The position numbers were made by a program, and so were the translations under genes. From Klebsiella pneumoniae (GTDB taxonomy: Bacteria; Myxococcota_A; UBA796; GCA-2862545): a stretch of DNA of 64,000 nt. The notes under the pieces were generated by a model, which ran no database searches, was not told the origin of the DNA, and saw nothing but the letters and a program-made list of their open reading frames with translations. The DNA lies in NCBI GenBank assembly GCA_945861065.1, contig CAMASI010000001.1, forward strand, positions 62,001-126,000, given 5' to 3'. How positions within the stretch are numbered: position 1 is the stretch's first letter; the number at the start of each line of letters is the position of its first letter. Positions 34,506 through 42,863 of this stretch are shown in pieces.

Positions 34506-35043
34506 GCTCGCCGCCGTTGTGGCGCTGATGGTGTCGGGCACCGCGCTCGCCCTGCCGTGGGACATCGACATGGCGGATTCCCAGGCCGTCAAAGCCTACG
34601 AGGCCCCGATGGGTTCGCCCGCGGTCGGATCGGTTGCTCAGCCCAGCGAGTTGACGCCAGACGGGTTTTCGCCGAATTTCATTCGCGGAAGCGCCGAAGG
34701 CGAAGCCCTCACGATGCCGGAAATGGACGCTGCCGGTCTCGTCTTGGGCAAGAAGATGTATGACATTTACTGCACCCCCTGCCACGGCGACGGCGCCAAA
34801 TTGGGTCCCGTCGCAGAGCCCGGACGTTTCGCTGGCGTTGCGACTCTGTCCGGTCCGTTGGGCACGGCGCACACGCGCACCGACGGCTGGTTGTACCTCT
34901 CGGTCCGCAACGGCGGAACGCTCATGCCATCCTACGGTTGGGCAATGACCGACCACGAGATGTGGGCCGTCGTCGCGCACGTGCGCACCCTTCCAAACGC
35001 CGCTTGGGTCGCGCCTACCGCCGCCGCACCGGAGACTCCATGA
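34498..35043 (+). CDS. actE: Alternative complex III monohaem cytochrome c subunit
   Basis: A 181-residue exported cytochrome c. It has a Sec signal (MRKLAAVVALMVSGTALA), one haem motif CTPCHGDGAKLGP, and a distal Met in TLMPSYG. It is in the standard place between actD and actF, overlapping both (8 and 4 bases). It is the likely electron exit towards an oxidase or soluble carrier. Confidence 0.92.
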   Translation: MRKLAAVVALMVSGTALALPWDIDMADSQAVKAYEAPMGSPAVGSVAQPSELTPDGFSPNFIRGSAEGEALTMPEMDAAGLVLGKKMYDIYCTPCHGDGAKLGPVAEPGRFAGVATLSGPLGTAHTRTDGWLYLSVRNGGTLMPSYGWAMTDHEMWAVVAHVRTLPNAAWVAPTAAAPETP

Positions 35044-36410
35044 GCGCGCAGCCGCCTGACGTCAATCTCGCGATCGACGCCGTTCCCGGGCGCACGTTGC
35101 CGCCCATGGCCAACATGGCCTCGATGGGCGCTATGGCCATCGGTCTCGCCGCCTTTGGCTACGGAATGTTCGTTTCGGAGGCCGGTCCCCTGTACACCTG
35201 GGGCGCCTACCTCGTGGGCCTGATGTACGTGTTTGCCCTGTCTTTGGGCGGCGTCGTCTTCTCCGTGATCCAGACCGGAACGTTGGCCCGTTGGGGGCGG
35301 CCGCTAAAACGAATTGCGGAGACCTTCGCCCTATTTCTACCGGTCGCATGGGTGTTGCTCCTCATCTTCCTGCTCGGTGGCCTTGGCATTTATTCGTGGA
35401 ACCCGAGCACAATTCAGCCAGGCGGGCCGGTCGCGCTAGCGCCTCATTCGGCTGAGGCCATGGCCGCCAAAGAGTGGTGGCTCGACCCCACAATCTTTGT
35501 CGTCCGAAATCTGCTGGTCACGGCGTACCTCTTCGGCTTGTCTCTTTACTACATCCGGGCGTCGCTCCGGCCCGACCTGATCGTCGCGAGCAAGCGCCTC
35601 GGGAATCGTGCACCTGCTTGGTGGTCGCGCCTGACGGCCGATGCCAACGACATTCACGATGAAGTGGAGTCGGGACAGCGCACCCAATCCAAGTTGGTTC
35701 CACTCCTCGCCCTGTCCTACATGATGGGCATGAGTTTCCTCGCATTCGACCTGGTGATGTCGCTTGCACCCTGGTGGGCCTCCAACATGTTCGGCGCGTG
35801 GATTTCCGTGTCGAGCTTCTGGACCTTCTGCGCCGCACTGGCGTTGACGACCAGCCTCGCGAAGGACTGGTTGGGACTCGGTCCCTTCGTCACCAAGGAA
35901 ACGACCCACCTGCTCGGCAAGATGATGCTCGCGGGCTGCATGTTCTGGGCCTACACAACCTACGCACAGCTCCTGCCGATTTGGTACACCGACATGCCTG
36001 AGGAAACCGATTTCCTTTTGGTCCGGATGTCGCTGCCTCAGTGGTCCTGGATGTCTCAAACGGTAGCGATCCTCTGCTTCCTCGGGCCCTTCACGATGCT
36101 GCTGTCGCGCGGCGTGAAGAAGATGCGGTGGCCGTTCGCAGGCGTGGCCATGGTCGTACTCGTTGGCATTTTCATGGAACGCTCCTTGTTGGTCATGCCC
36201 CAGGTGTGGCACGGCGACGTGTTTCCCACCGTCGATTTCCTCGTCATCAGCGTAGGCGTGTGGGGCGGCTTCATCGGGTTGTTCGTGGCCGTCGTCGGCC
36301 GCTTGCTCGCGAGCCTGCCCGCCATGCCCGTTTCGGACCCACAGTTCGAAGACCACCCCTGGGACGTGCATGTGCACGGACTCGACCCACAAGGGCACGC
36401 GCAACATTGA
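35040..36410 (+). CDS. actF: Alternative complex III membrane subunit F
   Basis: Second large membrane subunit (456 residues, about ten helices), a relative of ActC. The ATG at 35040 overlaps the actE stop as ATGA. Typical blocks are YMMGMSFLAFDLVMSLAPWW and MLAGCMFWAYTTYAQLLPIWY. It is the last act gene; no cytochrome oxidase genes follow, unlike in many act operons. Confidence 0.92.
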   Translation: MSAQPPDVNLAIDAVPGRTLPPMANMASMGAMAIGLAAFGYGMFVSEAGPLYTWGAYLVGLMYVFALSLGGVVFSVIQTGTLARWGRPLKRIAETFALFLPVAWVLLLIFLLGGLGIYSWNPSTIQPGGPVALAPHSAEAMAAKEWWLDPTIFVVRNLLVTAYLFGLSLYYIRASLRPDLIVASKRLGNRAPAWWSRLTADANDIHDEVESGQRTQSKLVPLLALSYMMGMSFLAFDLVMSLAPWWASNMFGAWISVSSFWTFCAALALTTSLAKDWLGLGPFVTKETTHLLGKMMLAGCMFWAYTTYAQLLPIWYTDMPEETDFLLVRMSLPQWSWMSQTVAILCFLGPFTMLLSRGVKKMRWPFAGVAMVVLVGIFMERSLLVMPQVWHGDVFPTVDFLVISVGVWGGFIGLFVAVVGRLLASLPAMPVSDPQFEDHPWDVHVHGLDPQGHAQH

Positions 36411-36452
36411 TCCCCGGCCCGGCGCGATAGCAGGACGCAAAGGTAAAGAACC

Positions 36453-37262
36453 ATGCGATTCGCTGTCATGCTGGCCGCGTGCTCGTCACAAGTCGCAGGG
36501 ACGCCCACCGACGTCCCAGTCGAACCCATCTGCGATGGCAACCTTCAACCCGATGAAGGCGACGTCGTAGATTCGCCATTTGACGTCGATGGCGATGAGT
36601 ACGTCACCGGGGACGACAACCGGTGTGTTGATTTCTACGGCGTTGATTTTGTCGATTGCGACGACAACAACCCGGACGTCAATCCAGGCAAGAACGAAAC
36701 GAAATGCAATGGCGTGGACGACGACTGTTCCGACCTCACGTCGGATGCGGAAGATTCTGACAACGACGACGCCACCGATTGTGTCGATTGCGACGACCAG
36801 GACCCGCTGCGGTCGCCCAACTTCGAGGAGGATTGTTGGGACGGCGCCGACAACAACTGCGACGCTGTCGTGGACGAAGGCTGCGGCACCAACTGGAATG
36901 GCGACTGGCAGCTCGATCAGACGGTGTTGTACACGTGTGCGCTCGGCATCGTGGACATGAACTTCGATACGCTCACGATCTTGTACACACCGCCCTATTT
37001 CACAGTGGCCAACGGATCAGGCACCACGCCCGGCGCCATGGAAGGTTTTCTCGACCCGTTCGTGAACGACTTTATGGTCGACGTGTTCAAGACCGTGGGC
37101 ACCGCGGCGAGTTGCGATGAGTATTATCGCGTCATCGGGTCATTTTCGGACGACGACCATTTCACAGCCACCATTGAGGCGGGGTACGATGGGGGGTTCG
37201 GGTGCCTCAACTGCGCCTACCAGATCTGGACCGTAGCCGGCACACGCATCACGACGCCGTAG
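36453..37262 (+). CDS. Lipoprotein with MopE-type DCDD repeats
   Basis: A 269-residue lipoprotein with a nine-residue signal, MRFAVMLAAC. Residues 25-150 hold acidic Asp/Asn/Cys repeats such as VDCDDNNPDVNPG, CNGVDDDCSDLT and CWDGADNNCDAVVDEGC. These are the putative calcium-binding MopE motif typical of Myxococcota surface proteins. The C-terminal half is an unrecognised beta-rich domain with a closing Cys pair (CLNC). It lies 42 bases after actF but is probably a separate function. Confidence 0.75.
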   Translation: MRFAVMLAACSSQVAGTPTDVPVEPICDGNLQPDEGDVVDSPFDVDGDEYVTGDDNRCVDFYGVDFVDCDDNNPDVNPGKNETKCNGVDDDCSDLTSDAEDSDNDDATDCVDCDDQDPLRSPNFEEDCWDGADNNCDAVVDEGCGTNWNGDWQLDQTVLYTCALGIVDMNFDTLTILYTPPYFTVANGSGTTPGAMEGFLDPFVNDFMVDVFKTVGTAASCDEYYRVIGSFSDDDHFTATIEAGYDGGFGCLNCAYQIWTVAGTRITTP

Positions 37263-37743
37263 CGACCACGACGACCTCTGCGGGCGCGGGCTCACCACTA
37301 GCGGTGGCGCACACGTGGGAGGCGCGGGCTTCCACCGAGACCTTGCAACCCAGCCGTTCCGCCAGGTCCCCGGCAAGACGTTGCACGTACTGTTCGTGCA
37401 GAACGGGTCGACGGGTATGCCAGTCCGCCAAGCGGCCGAGCGCACCAAAACCTGCCACACGCGTCACCGGCCAATAGGTCACCGTCACCAGGGTACGCGC
37501 GGGCACGAGGTGGTGAGGGCACAACGTGTGCACCACGATTCCGTCCAGCCGCACCAACCGTCCCGAAATCTCTGGCACCGGCTCCCACACGAACGGCGGA
37601 GTTTCGCCGCCAACGAATCTGCTCCACAACACGGCGAGCCGGCGTGCTGCGGCCGGAACCTCGTCCGGTGGCAACAACCCGGCGGCCAAGACCGCTCGCT
37701 CCAGGGCCGACACGACTTCATCTGCGGGCAATCGTTCCTCCAT
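37249..37743 (-). CDS. GTP cyclohydrolase I-like T-fold protein with altered phosphate site
   Basis: A 164-residue protein with the FolE fold. The zinc ligands are kept: C75 and H78 in CPHH (canonical CEHH) and H143-V-C145 near the C-terminus. Residues that hold the GTP triphosphate are not. The GLSK segment reads GFGALG (98-103), and the arginine normally four residues after the last Cys is a Ser (CATASG instead of CxxARG). The E of QER survives in LHEQ. It is shorter than E. coli FolE (222). It may act on a different pteridine-like substrate or be inactive. Its start is 27 bases from the divergent TerB-like gene. Confidence 0.7.
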   Translation of the reverse strand: MEERLPADEVVSALERAVLAAGLLPPDEVPAAARRLAVLWSRFVGGETPPFVWEPVPEISGRLVRLDGIVVHTLCPHHLVPARTLVTVTYWPVTRVAGFGALGRLADWHTRRPVLHEQYVQRLAGDLAERLGCKVSVEARASHVCATASGEPAPAEVVVVATAS

Positions 37744-37770
37744 GCTTCGTGCTATCGGACGTCCACGACC

Positions 37771-38238
37771 ATGGCATTCCCAGACGGCATCGATCCAATC
37801 CACCCGTCCCGACTCGATCGGCTTCGCGTGGCTTTTGCGGCCCGCGTCGCTCGCGACATTGTAGACGCCGACGGAATCCTCGACATGTCCGAGTTGGACT
37901 TGCTCGGGCGCGTATTCCCCGACAAGTTGATGCGCAGTTGCGGGTTCGTAGACGCCTCGGGCACGCTGACCCACGTGTTCACGCAGATGGCAGACGAAGC
38001 CTCAGGCGTGCTCAACCAGGAACTTGGGCTGGCATTGAAACTCGAATTGGTGTCCGTGTTCCATGAAGCGGCTTTTGCAGACGGCATCTCCGAGGACGCA
38101 GAGCTGCAGGTGCTTGAAGGCGCGGCGGAAGCGTTGGGCGTGACACGAATCCAGCTGCAACGCCACGTCGCCGCGCTTCGCGCGCACCGTACGCTCGTGC
38201 CTACGCGCGAATCGGCTGGAGACCCGGAACCCGGGTAA
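37771..38238 (+). CDS. TerB-like domain protein
   Basis: A 155-residue soluble protein with two TerB-type halves: AARVARDIVDADGILDMSELDLLGRVFP, split by a helix, and VFHEAAFADGISEDAELQVLEGAAEALGV. The acidic DADG/ADG positions suggest metal binding as in tellurite-resistance TerB. No other ter gene is nearby, so a role in tellurite resistance is not supported. Confidence 0.75.
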   Translation: MAFPDGIDPIHPSRLDRLRVAFAARVARDIVDADGILDMSELDLLGRVFPDKLMRSCGFVDASGTLTHVFTQMADEASGVLNQELGLALKLELVSVFHEAAFADGISEDAELQVLEGAAEALGVTRIQLQRHVAALRAHRTLVPTRESAGDPEPG

Positions 38239-38260
38239 ACGCCTCTTTGTGCCGCCGGAT

Positions 38261-39337
38261 TCACCGATCGCCAAAGTGAATGCCAAGTGCCCGGGCCGTT
38301 CGAACCAACTCCCCGTGCACGTCTACGCCTCGATTTTGCGCGATGGCGGAGGCTAGCGACACCGGTTCCACGCTGCCGTTCCGCAGGCGGACCATGTCGC
38401 CCCAGCGGCCTTGGGCCACCAGGTCCGCCGCCGCCACGCCGAAGCGCGTCGCAAGCAGGCGATCGGCCGGGGTCGGGCTCCCGCCGCGCTGGAGATGGCC
38501 CAGCACACACACCCTGACTTCCGCGTTCACCGCGCCTTCCAACTGAGCGGCCACGATGGCGCCCGCACCGCCTCCTGCACGTAGCCGCGCCTTCTGTTCC
38601 GCACCCATTGTGGATGTTTCGCCGGGCAACGATCCTTCCGCGACCACCACCAAGGTGTAGGTGCGCCCAATCGGGCGACGGGCCGCAATCGCCGCGGCCA
38701 CGTGTCGAGCCTCCCACACGATTTCCGGGATCAAGATGACGTCCGCGCCACCCGACAAGCCGGCATGCAGCGCGATGTGGCCGGCATCCCGGCCCATCAC
38801 CTCCAGGATGAGAATCCTTTCATGGGACTCCGCCGTCGTGTGCAGTCGGTCAAGCGCTTCGGTGGCGACGTCTACGGCGGACTGAAACCCAAAGGTCACA
38901 TCGGTTGCGCCGAGGTCGTTGTCGATCGTCTTCGGCACGCCGATGACGGGAACACCGCGCTCCTGCATCAACCGCCACGCGATCGCCTGGGTCCCGTCTC
39001 CGCCAACCACCACCAATCCTTCCAGTCCCTCGTCCCGCACCGCTTGCGCCAACGCCTCGGAGCGGTCCACGCGCGCCGTTCCTTCACGCCAAGCAAACGG
39101 GTCACCCCGGTTCGTCGTGCCGATCAGCGTCCCGCCTCGATGCAACAAACCGCGCACCGCAAGCGGCGTCAATGGCATCAGCCGCCGCGGTTTGTCCATC
39201 AAGCCATTGAAGCTGTCCATGACGCCGACCACGGTCCGATCGAGGTTCTTCACCGCGTGTCGGGTAAAACCGCGAATCACCGCGTTGAGGCCAGGGGCGT
39301 CGCCGCCCCCAGTCAGGATTCCTACGCGCCGCGCCAT
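38261..39337 (-). CDS. pfkA: 6-phosphofructokinase
   Basis: Phosphorylates fructose 6-phosphate in glycolysis. The 358-residue protein starts MARRVGILTGGGDAPGLNAVIRG and has GGDGT, PKTIDND, MGRDAGHIALHAGLSGGAD and HLQRGGSP. The Gly of GGDGT is the ATP-type residue, while the Lys of PKTIDND is the PPi-type residue. This mix occurs in ATP-dependent group III enzymes, so ATP is more likely. All catalytic residues are present. Confidence 0.93.
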   Translation of the reverse strand: MARRVGILTGGGDAPGLNAVIRGFTRHAVKNLDRTVVGVMDSFNGLMDKPRRLMPLTPLAVRGLLHRGGTLIGTTNRGDPFAWREGTARVDRSEALAQAVRDEGLEGLVVVGGDGTQAIAWRLMQERGVPVIGVPKTIDNDLGATDVTFGFQSAVDVATEALDRLHTTAESHERILILEVMGRDAGHIALHAGLSGGADVILIPEIVWEARHVAAAIAARRPIGRTYTLVVVAEGSLPGETSTMGAEQKARLRAGGGAGAIVAAQLEGAVNAEVRVCVLGHLQRGGSPTPADRLLATRFGVAAADLVAQGRWGDMVRLRNGSVEPVSLASAIAQNRGVDVHGELVRTARALGIHFGDR

Positions 39338-39404
39338 TCAACCTCCGGAGCGCAATGCTACACTCCAATCCCCCGCCGAGCCTCGGCTCTCCCCAAGATC
39401 TCGC

Positions 39405-40304
39405 ATGTCGTTGTTTACTCACGAGGCTGTGATCGTCGCGCCGCTCGCGTCGGGCTCGCGTGGAAATTGCACGTTTGTGGGTACGCGACACGCCGGAGTA
39501 CTCATCGACTGTGGACTTTCGACCCGTCAGGTCGAGCGTCGGATGGCTCAAATCGGCCTTGGGGAAACGGCGATCGCGGGTGTGCTCATCACGCATGAGC
39601 ATGCCGATCACATTGGCGCGGCCCGTGTCCTGTCGCGGCGGTTTCGCGAACGCCAAGGCGGCCTCGTCCCCTTCTTCATGACCGCTGGCACCCGTGGGTC
39701 GATTCCGCCGCAATGTATGCCTGAACAGCGTGTCCGGGTGACGCCGGGGCAGGCCTTCAGGGTCGGCGCGTTCGAGGTTGAGCCCTTTCAGGTACCTCAC
39801 GACACCGCCGAACCGGTCGCCTACGCTGTCACTGTAGGAAGCGTGCGCGTCGCCGTCATCACGGACCTCGGTCGGTCGACCCGCTTGGTCGAGACCGTGG
39901 TGTCAGATGTAGACATCGCTGTGGTGGAGTTCAACCACGACTTGGCGATGTTGCTCGACGGCAGCTACCCGTGGGCACTCAAACAGCGGGTCCGCGGACC
40001 GCACGGACACCTATCCAACGAGCAGGCCCGGGACCTCGTGCGGGCGGGATGTTCTGGGCGTCTTCGACACCTGGTGCTGGCCCATCTGTCCGAAGAAAAC
40101 AACTCGCCGAACCACGCCTTACAAGCCGCACACGATGCGTTGCCCCCAGGTTGCCGAGCCCAAATTCACGTCGCGACCCAAGATGAAGCGACCGGGCCTT
40201 TCACACTCGACGCCGACCTGCCCGCTCCCACACGCCGACCCACACGGGTCTCCCGCCCCGCCCGTCGCGACGACGCGGAACGCCAAGTCAGCCTATTCGC
40301 CTAG
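39405..40304 (+). CDS. Metallo-beta-lactamase fold hydrolase (YycJ/WalJ-like)
   Basis: A 299-residue cytosolic MBL-fold enzyme. The N-terminus PLASGSRGNCTFVG and the metal motif HEHADH, with later GPHGHLSN and LAHLSEENNSPNHA, match the YycJ/WalJ phosphodiesterase or nuclease subgroup. The last 40 residues are a basic unstructured extension ending QVSLFA. It starts 67 bases from the divergent pfkA. Confidence 0.85.
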   Translation: MSLFTHEAVIVAPLASGSRGNCTFVGTRHAGVLIDCGLSTRQVERRMAQIGLGETAIAGVLITHEHADHIGAARVLSRRFRERQGGLVPFFMTAGTRGSIPPQCMPEQRVRVTPGQAFRVGAFEVEPFQVPHDTAEPVAYAVTVGSVRVAVITDLGRSTRLVETVVSDVDIAVVEFNHDLAMLLDGSYPWALKQRVRGPHGHLSNEQARDLVRAGCSGRLRHLVLAHLSEENNSPNHALQAAHDALPPGCRAQIHVATQDEATGPFTLDADLPAPTRRPTRVSRPARRDDAERQVSLFA

Positions 40305-40323
40305 GGCTTTGTCGCGAGGCGCC

Positions 40324-40845
40324 TCATCGGATTCGTCTGGACAACTCCTTGAACAAGGGTCCACCGGCCCGACCGAGCCACGCAAACAACACCCCTTCCG
40401 CAGAGTCGACGGCGGCGCCGGCTAAGCGCATGCGGTCCAGTCCGAGCTGCCAATCCAGAGGACGCCGAGACAAGGTCGCGTCGGCAACCACGCGAACCGA
40501 TTGACCGGCCGCCCTCAGGTCCAGCACGGTTTGTGCAACACAAATATGGGTTTCCATCCCGCACACGACCCACTCGTCCGCTGCGTCGGCACGGACCCTT
40601 TCGACAAAGGCGGGCTCACCCATCGCGGAAAAACTGAGTTTTGGCACTGCGTCCTCAACCGTGAGCTGAGGCAGCGTTGGACCCAGTCCTTGCGGGTATT
40701 GCTCCGACGCCAACACGGGCAAGCCCAATTCTCCGGCCAACCAGCGTAGATTTACGGCAGCTCGAAGCGCGTCGTCGCGACGACTCTCTTCCATCACTGG
40801 AAACAATCGTTCCTGCCAATCCACAAGCATCAGCGCGCGGCGCAC
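40324..40845 (-). CDS. Isochorismatase-family hydrolase
   Basis: A 173-residue cysteine hydrolase. The triad Asp (LVDWQ), Lys (VPKLSFS) and Cys (GMETHICVAQT) is intact, with the cis-peptide before the Cys region. The family includes nicotinamidases and ycaC-like proteins, so the substrate is not predictable. It is divergent from lgt with 29 bases between starts. Confidence 0.87.
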   Translation of the reverse strand: MRRALMLVDWQERLFPVMEESRRDDALRAAVNLRWLAGELGLPVLASEQYPQGLGPTLPQLTVEDAVPKLSFSAMGEPAFVERVRADAADEWVVCGMETHICVAQTVLDLRAAGQSVRVVADATLSRRPLDWQLGLDRMRLAGAAVDSAEGVLFAWLGRAGGPLFKELSRRIR

Positions 40846-40874
40846 GGGCCCTCCAGCGTTACAGGTGAGACCGC

Positions 40875-41810
40875 ATGTACCCTACCTTGTTCACGACTCC
40901 CAGCGGTATGGGGGTGCACGTCTATGGCCTTTTCATCATGCTGGCCTTCTGCTCTGCCTTCTTGCTCGTACACCTGCGCGCACCGAAAGTAGGCATCGAA
41001 CCAGACAAGTTGTTGTGGACGTACGCCGCCGCTGCGGTCGGTGGCATGCTTGGGGCGCGTTTCCTGTACGCCGTCGCCGTGGACTTCGACGAACTGCTCG
41101 CCAACCCGCTGAGCCTGTTCTCCATGTCCGGTTTCGCTGTGTACGGCGGTGTCATCGGAGGAGCCGTGGCCGTGGGCCTCACGGCAGCCAACCTGTCCAT
41201 CCCCTTATGGAAGCTCGCGGATATCGCTGCGCCTTCGGTGCTCGTCGGCTACGGCGTGGGTCGAATCGGGTGCTTTTTCGCGGGCTGTTGTCACGGCGTG
41301 GTGGCGCCGTCGGGGGGCACACCGCTGCTGCCCGAGAACCTGCTACACGGCCAGTTGTACGCGTTGCCAAACTTCCCGTTCTTGACCTCGGAAGTGCACG
41401 ACGGCGTCGGACGCTTGCTGCACCAGCCGTTGTACCCAACGCAGTTGTGGATGGCGACAGAAGGCCTACTGCTCACCGCGCTGATGGTCTGGATGTGGAA
41501 ACACCGCACGTTTGACGGCCAGGTCGCAGGCATCGCCCTGATCCTGGAAGGACCGTCCCGCGCGTTCATTGAGGCGTACCGTGCCGACGAACGCGGTGTC
41601 GTCTACGCCTTCGACGCGCCGCAATGGGCAATCAATTGGCTCCCAGGAATGTTCCAGGCCGGTGCAGACCAGAGCGCACAAATCGGCGTCACGACGAGCC
41701 AAACCATTGCGGTCGGCATGGTCCTACTCGGGCTCAGCATTCTCGTGCTTCAACGCAACAAAGGTGTCGCGCCCGAAATCCCGATCGTCGTGGATGAAAA
41801 CTCCGCCTAA
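40875..41810 (+). CDS. lgt: Prolipoprotein diacylglyceryl transferase
   Basis: Inner-membrane enzyme that attaches diacylglycerol to the lipobox Cys. It is 311 residues with seven or so helices. Key regions are GFAVYGGVIGG (Tyr where E. coli has His103, as in many other lineages), GRIGCFFAGCCHG, YPTQLWMATEG and EGPSRAFIEAYRADERG. It is relevant to this window, where at least twelve lipoproteins are encoded, most with very short signals. Confidence 0.92.
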   Translation: MYPTLFTTPSGMGVHVYGLFIMLAFCSAFLLVHLRAPKVGIEPDKLLWTYAAAAVGGMLGARFLYAVAVDFDELLANPLSLFSMSGFAVYGGVIGGAVAVGLTAANLSIPLWKLADIAAPSVLVGYGVGRIGCFFAGCCHGVVAPSGGTPLLPENLLHGQLYALPNFPFLTSEVHDGVGRLLHQPLYPTQLWMATEGLLLTALMVWMWKHRTFDGQVAGIALILEGPSRAFIEAYRADERGVVYAFDAPQWAINWLPGMFQAGADQSAQIGVTTSQTIAVGMVLLGLSILVLQRNKGVAPEIPIVVDENSA

Positions 41811-41811
41811 T

Positions 41812-42786
41812 TTACCACTGGATCCCTGCATGCAGGCCGGGCCAAAACACAACGCGGTGTTGCCGGTCACTCGACGGTAGCCCCACCAACAAAGGCCACG
41901 CGTCGCCGCTTCCCCACCAACCGTTCAGGCTTGCGCCTGCGAACGGGGAAAAGCGTTTTGCCAATGGCAGGCCGAGTTGGGCCCGGAGTTTTCCGTGCAC
42001 GCCGGGAAGCACCAAGCTGCCCTCGGCCACCATCCACGCAGTGATGTCGGATTCCACAAATACGAAACGCGCGGGGAGATGCACCCCGAGACCCCAGCCG
42101 GCCGTCCACCAGGGCCCGTCTGGACGCACCCAGCCCGCACCGATCAGCGTATAGGTGGTCTTGGATCCAAACTTCACGGCCCCAGACAGGAGCGCAGATT
42201 CGCTGACCCACGTGTCGACGTGGAACATGCCGTCGCCGATAATGTTGACGAGCCCGATGGCGGGCCCATCGAGAGACTTGGCGACGTTCACGAATCCGAC
42301 CATCGCGCCCTTTCCGCTTCCGCCAACATTCAGCATTCCCATCTGCACACCGTCGAGTTCGGAGACGACGGTCATCGGGGCCGCGACGACGCCTTGCCAA
42401 GACTCGGCGACGGCGATGCCCCCGCTGACGGCGAGCCCGCGCGAAAATCCTTTGGCAATGCTGAGGCCTGCCGCCGCTTGCCCGCCCTGAACCCCACCTT
42501 TGCTGACAGTAATGATCCCAAACTGGCCGCCCTCGATCGTGCCATCGACGACTGTGACCAACGACGCGTCCAGGCCTTCCACCCGCGGGGAACGGGTGAC
42601 GAAGCCCACCGCGATGCCGTCTACAGGGCGGTCAGAAGCCGCCGCAAACCCCAATCCCGGGAGGATGCTTACCTTCAACGGCGCAGGTGGGCGCTCGGCC
42701 GCTTCCACGGGCCGTATGGCGGCCTCCACCTGTACCGCGACCTCGACTTCCTGACCGAACGCGAAAGCAAGCAGCGATAGGAGCAT
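41812..42786 (-). CDS. Surface repeat protein (LA_2272-like)
   Basis: A 324-residue exported protein starting MLLSLLAFAFGQ, a short uncharged signal. The middle consists of repeated beta strands of about 20 residues, for example VQMGMLNVGGSGKGAMVGFV and the following AIGLVNIIGDG. These resemble the GLVNV repeats of LA_2272-type proteins, presumably a membrane-associated barrel or beta-helix. The end contains Trp-rich strands (WWTAGWGLGVHL, SLNGWWGSG). Function is unknown. It converges on lgt with one base between the stops. Confidence 0.65.
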   Translation of the reverse strand: MLLSLLAFAFGQEVEVAVQVEAAIRPVEAAERPPAPLKVSILPGLGFAAASDRPVDGIAVGFVTRSPRVEGLDASLVTVVDGTIEGGQFGIITVSKGGVQGGQAAAGLSIAKGFSRGLAVSGGIAVAESWQGVVAAPMTVVSELDGVQMGMLNVGGSGKGAMVGFVNVAKSLDGPAIGLVNIIGDGMFHVDTWVSESALLSGAVKFGSKTTYTLIGAGWVRPDGPWWTAGWGLGVHLPARFVFVESDITAWMVAEGSLVLPGVHGKLRAQLGLPLAKRFSPFAGASLNGWWGSGDAWPLLVGLPSSDRQHRVVFWPGLHAGIQW

Positions 42787-42863
42787 GGGCCCCTCCGACG
42801 CTGTGGACACCGCGGACCTCCAAGCGCGTCACCGATAGGCCCACCCCATTCCGGTTAGGGCGC

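Noticed and set aside
37771-38238. Tellurite resistance locus
   Set aside because: Only a TerB-like domain is present; no terC, terD, terZ or related genes nearby.
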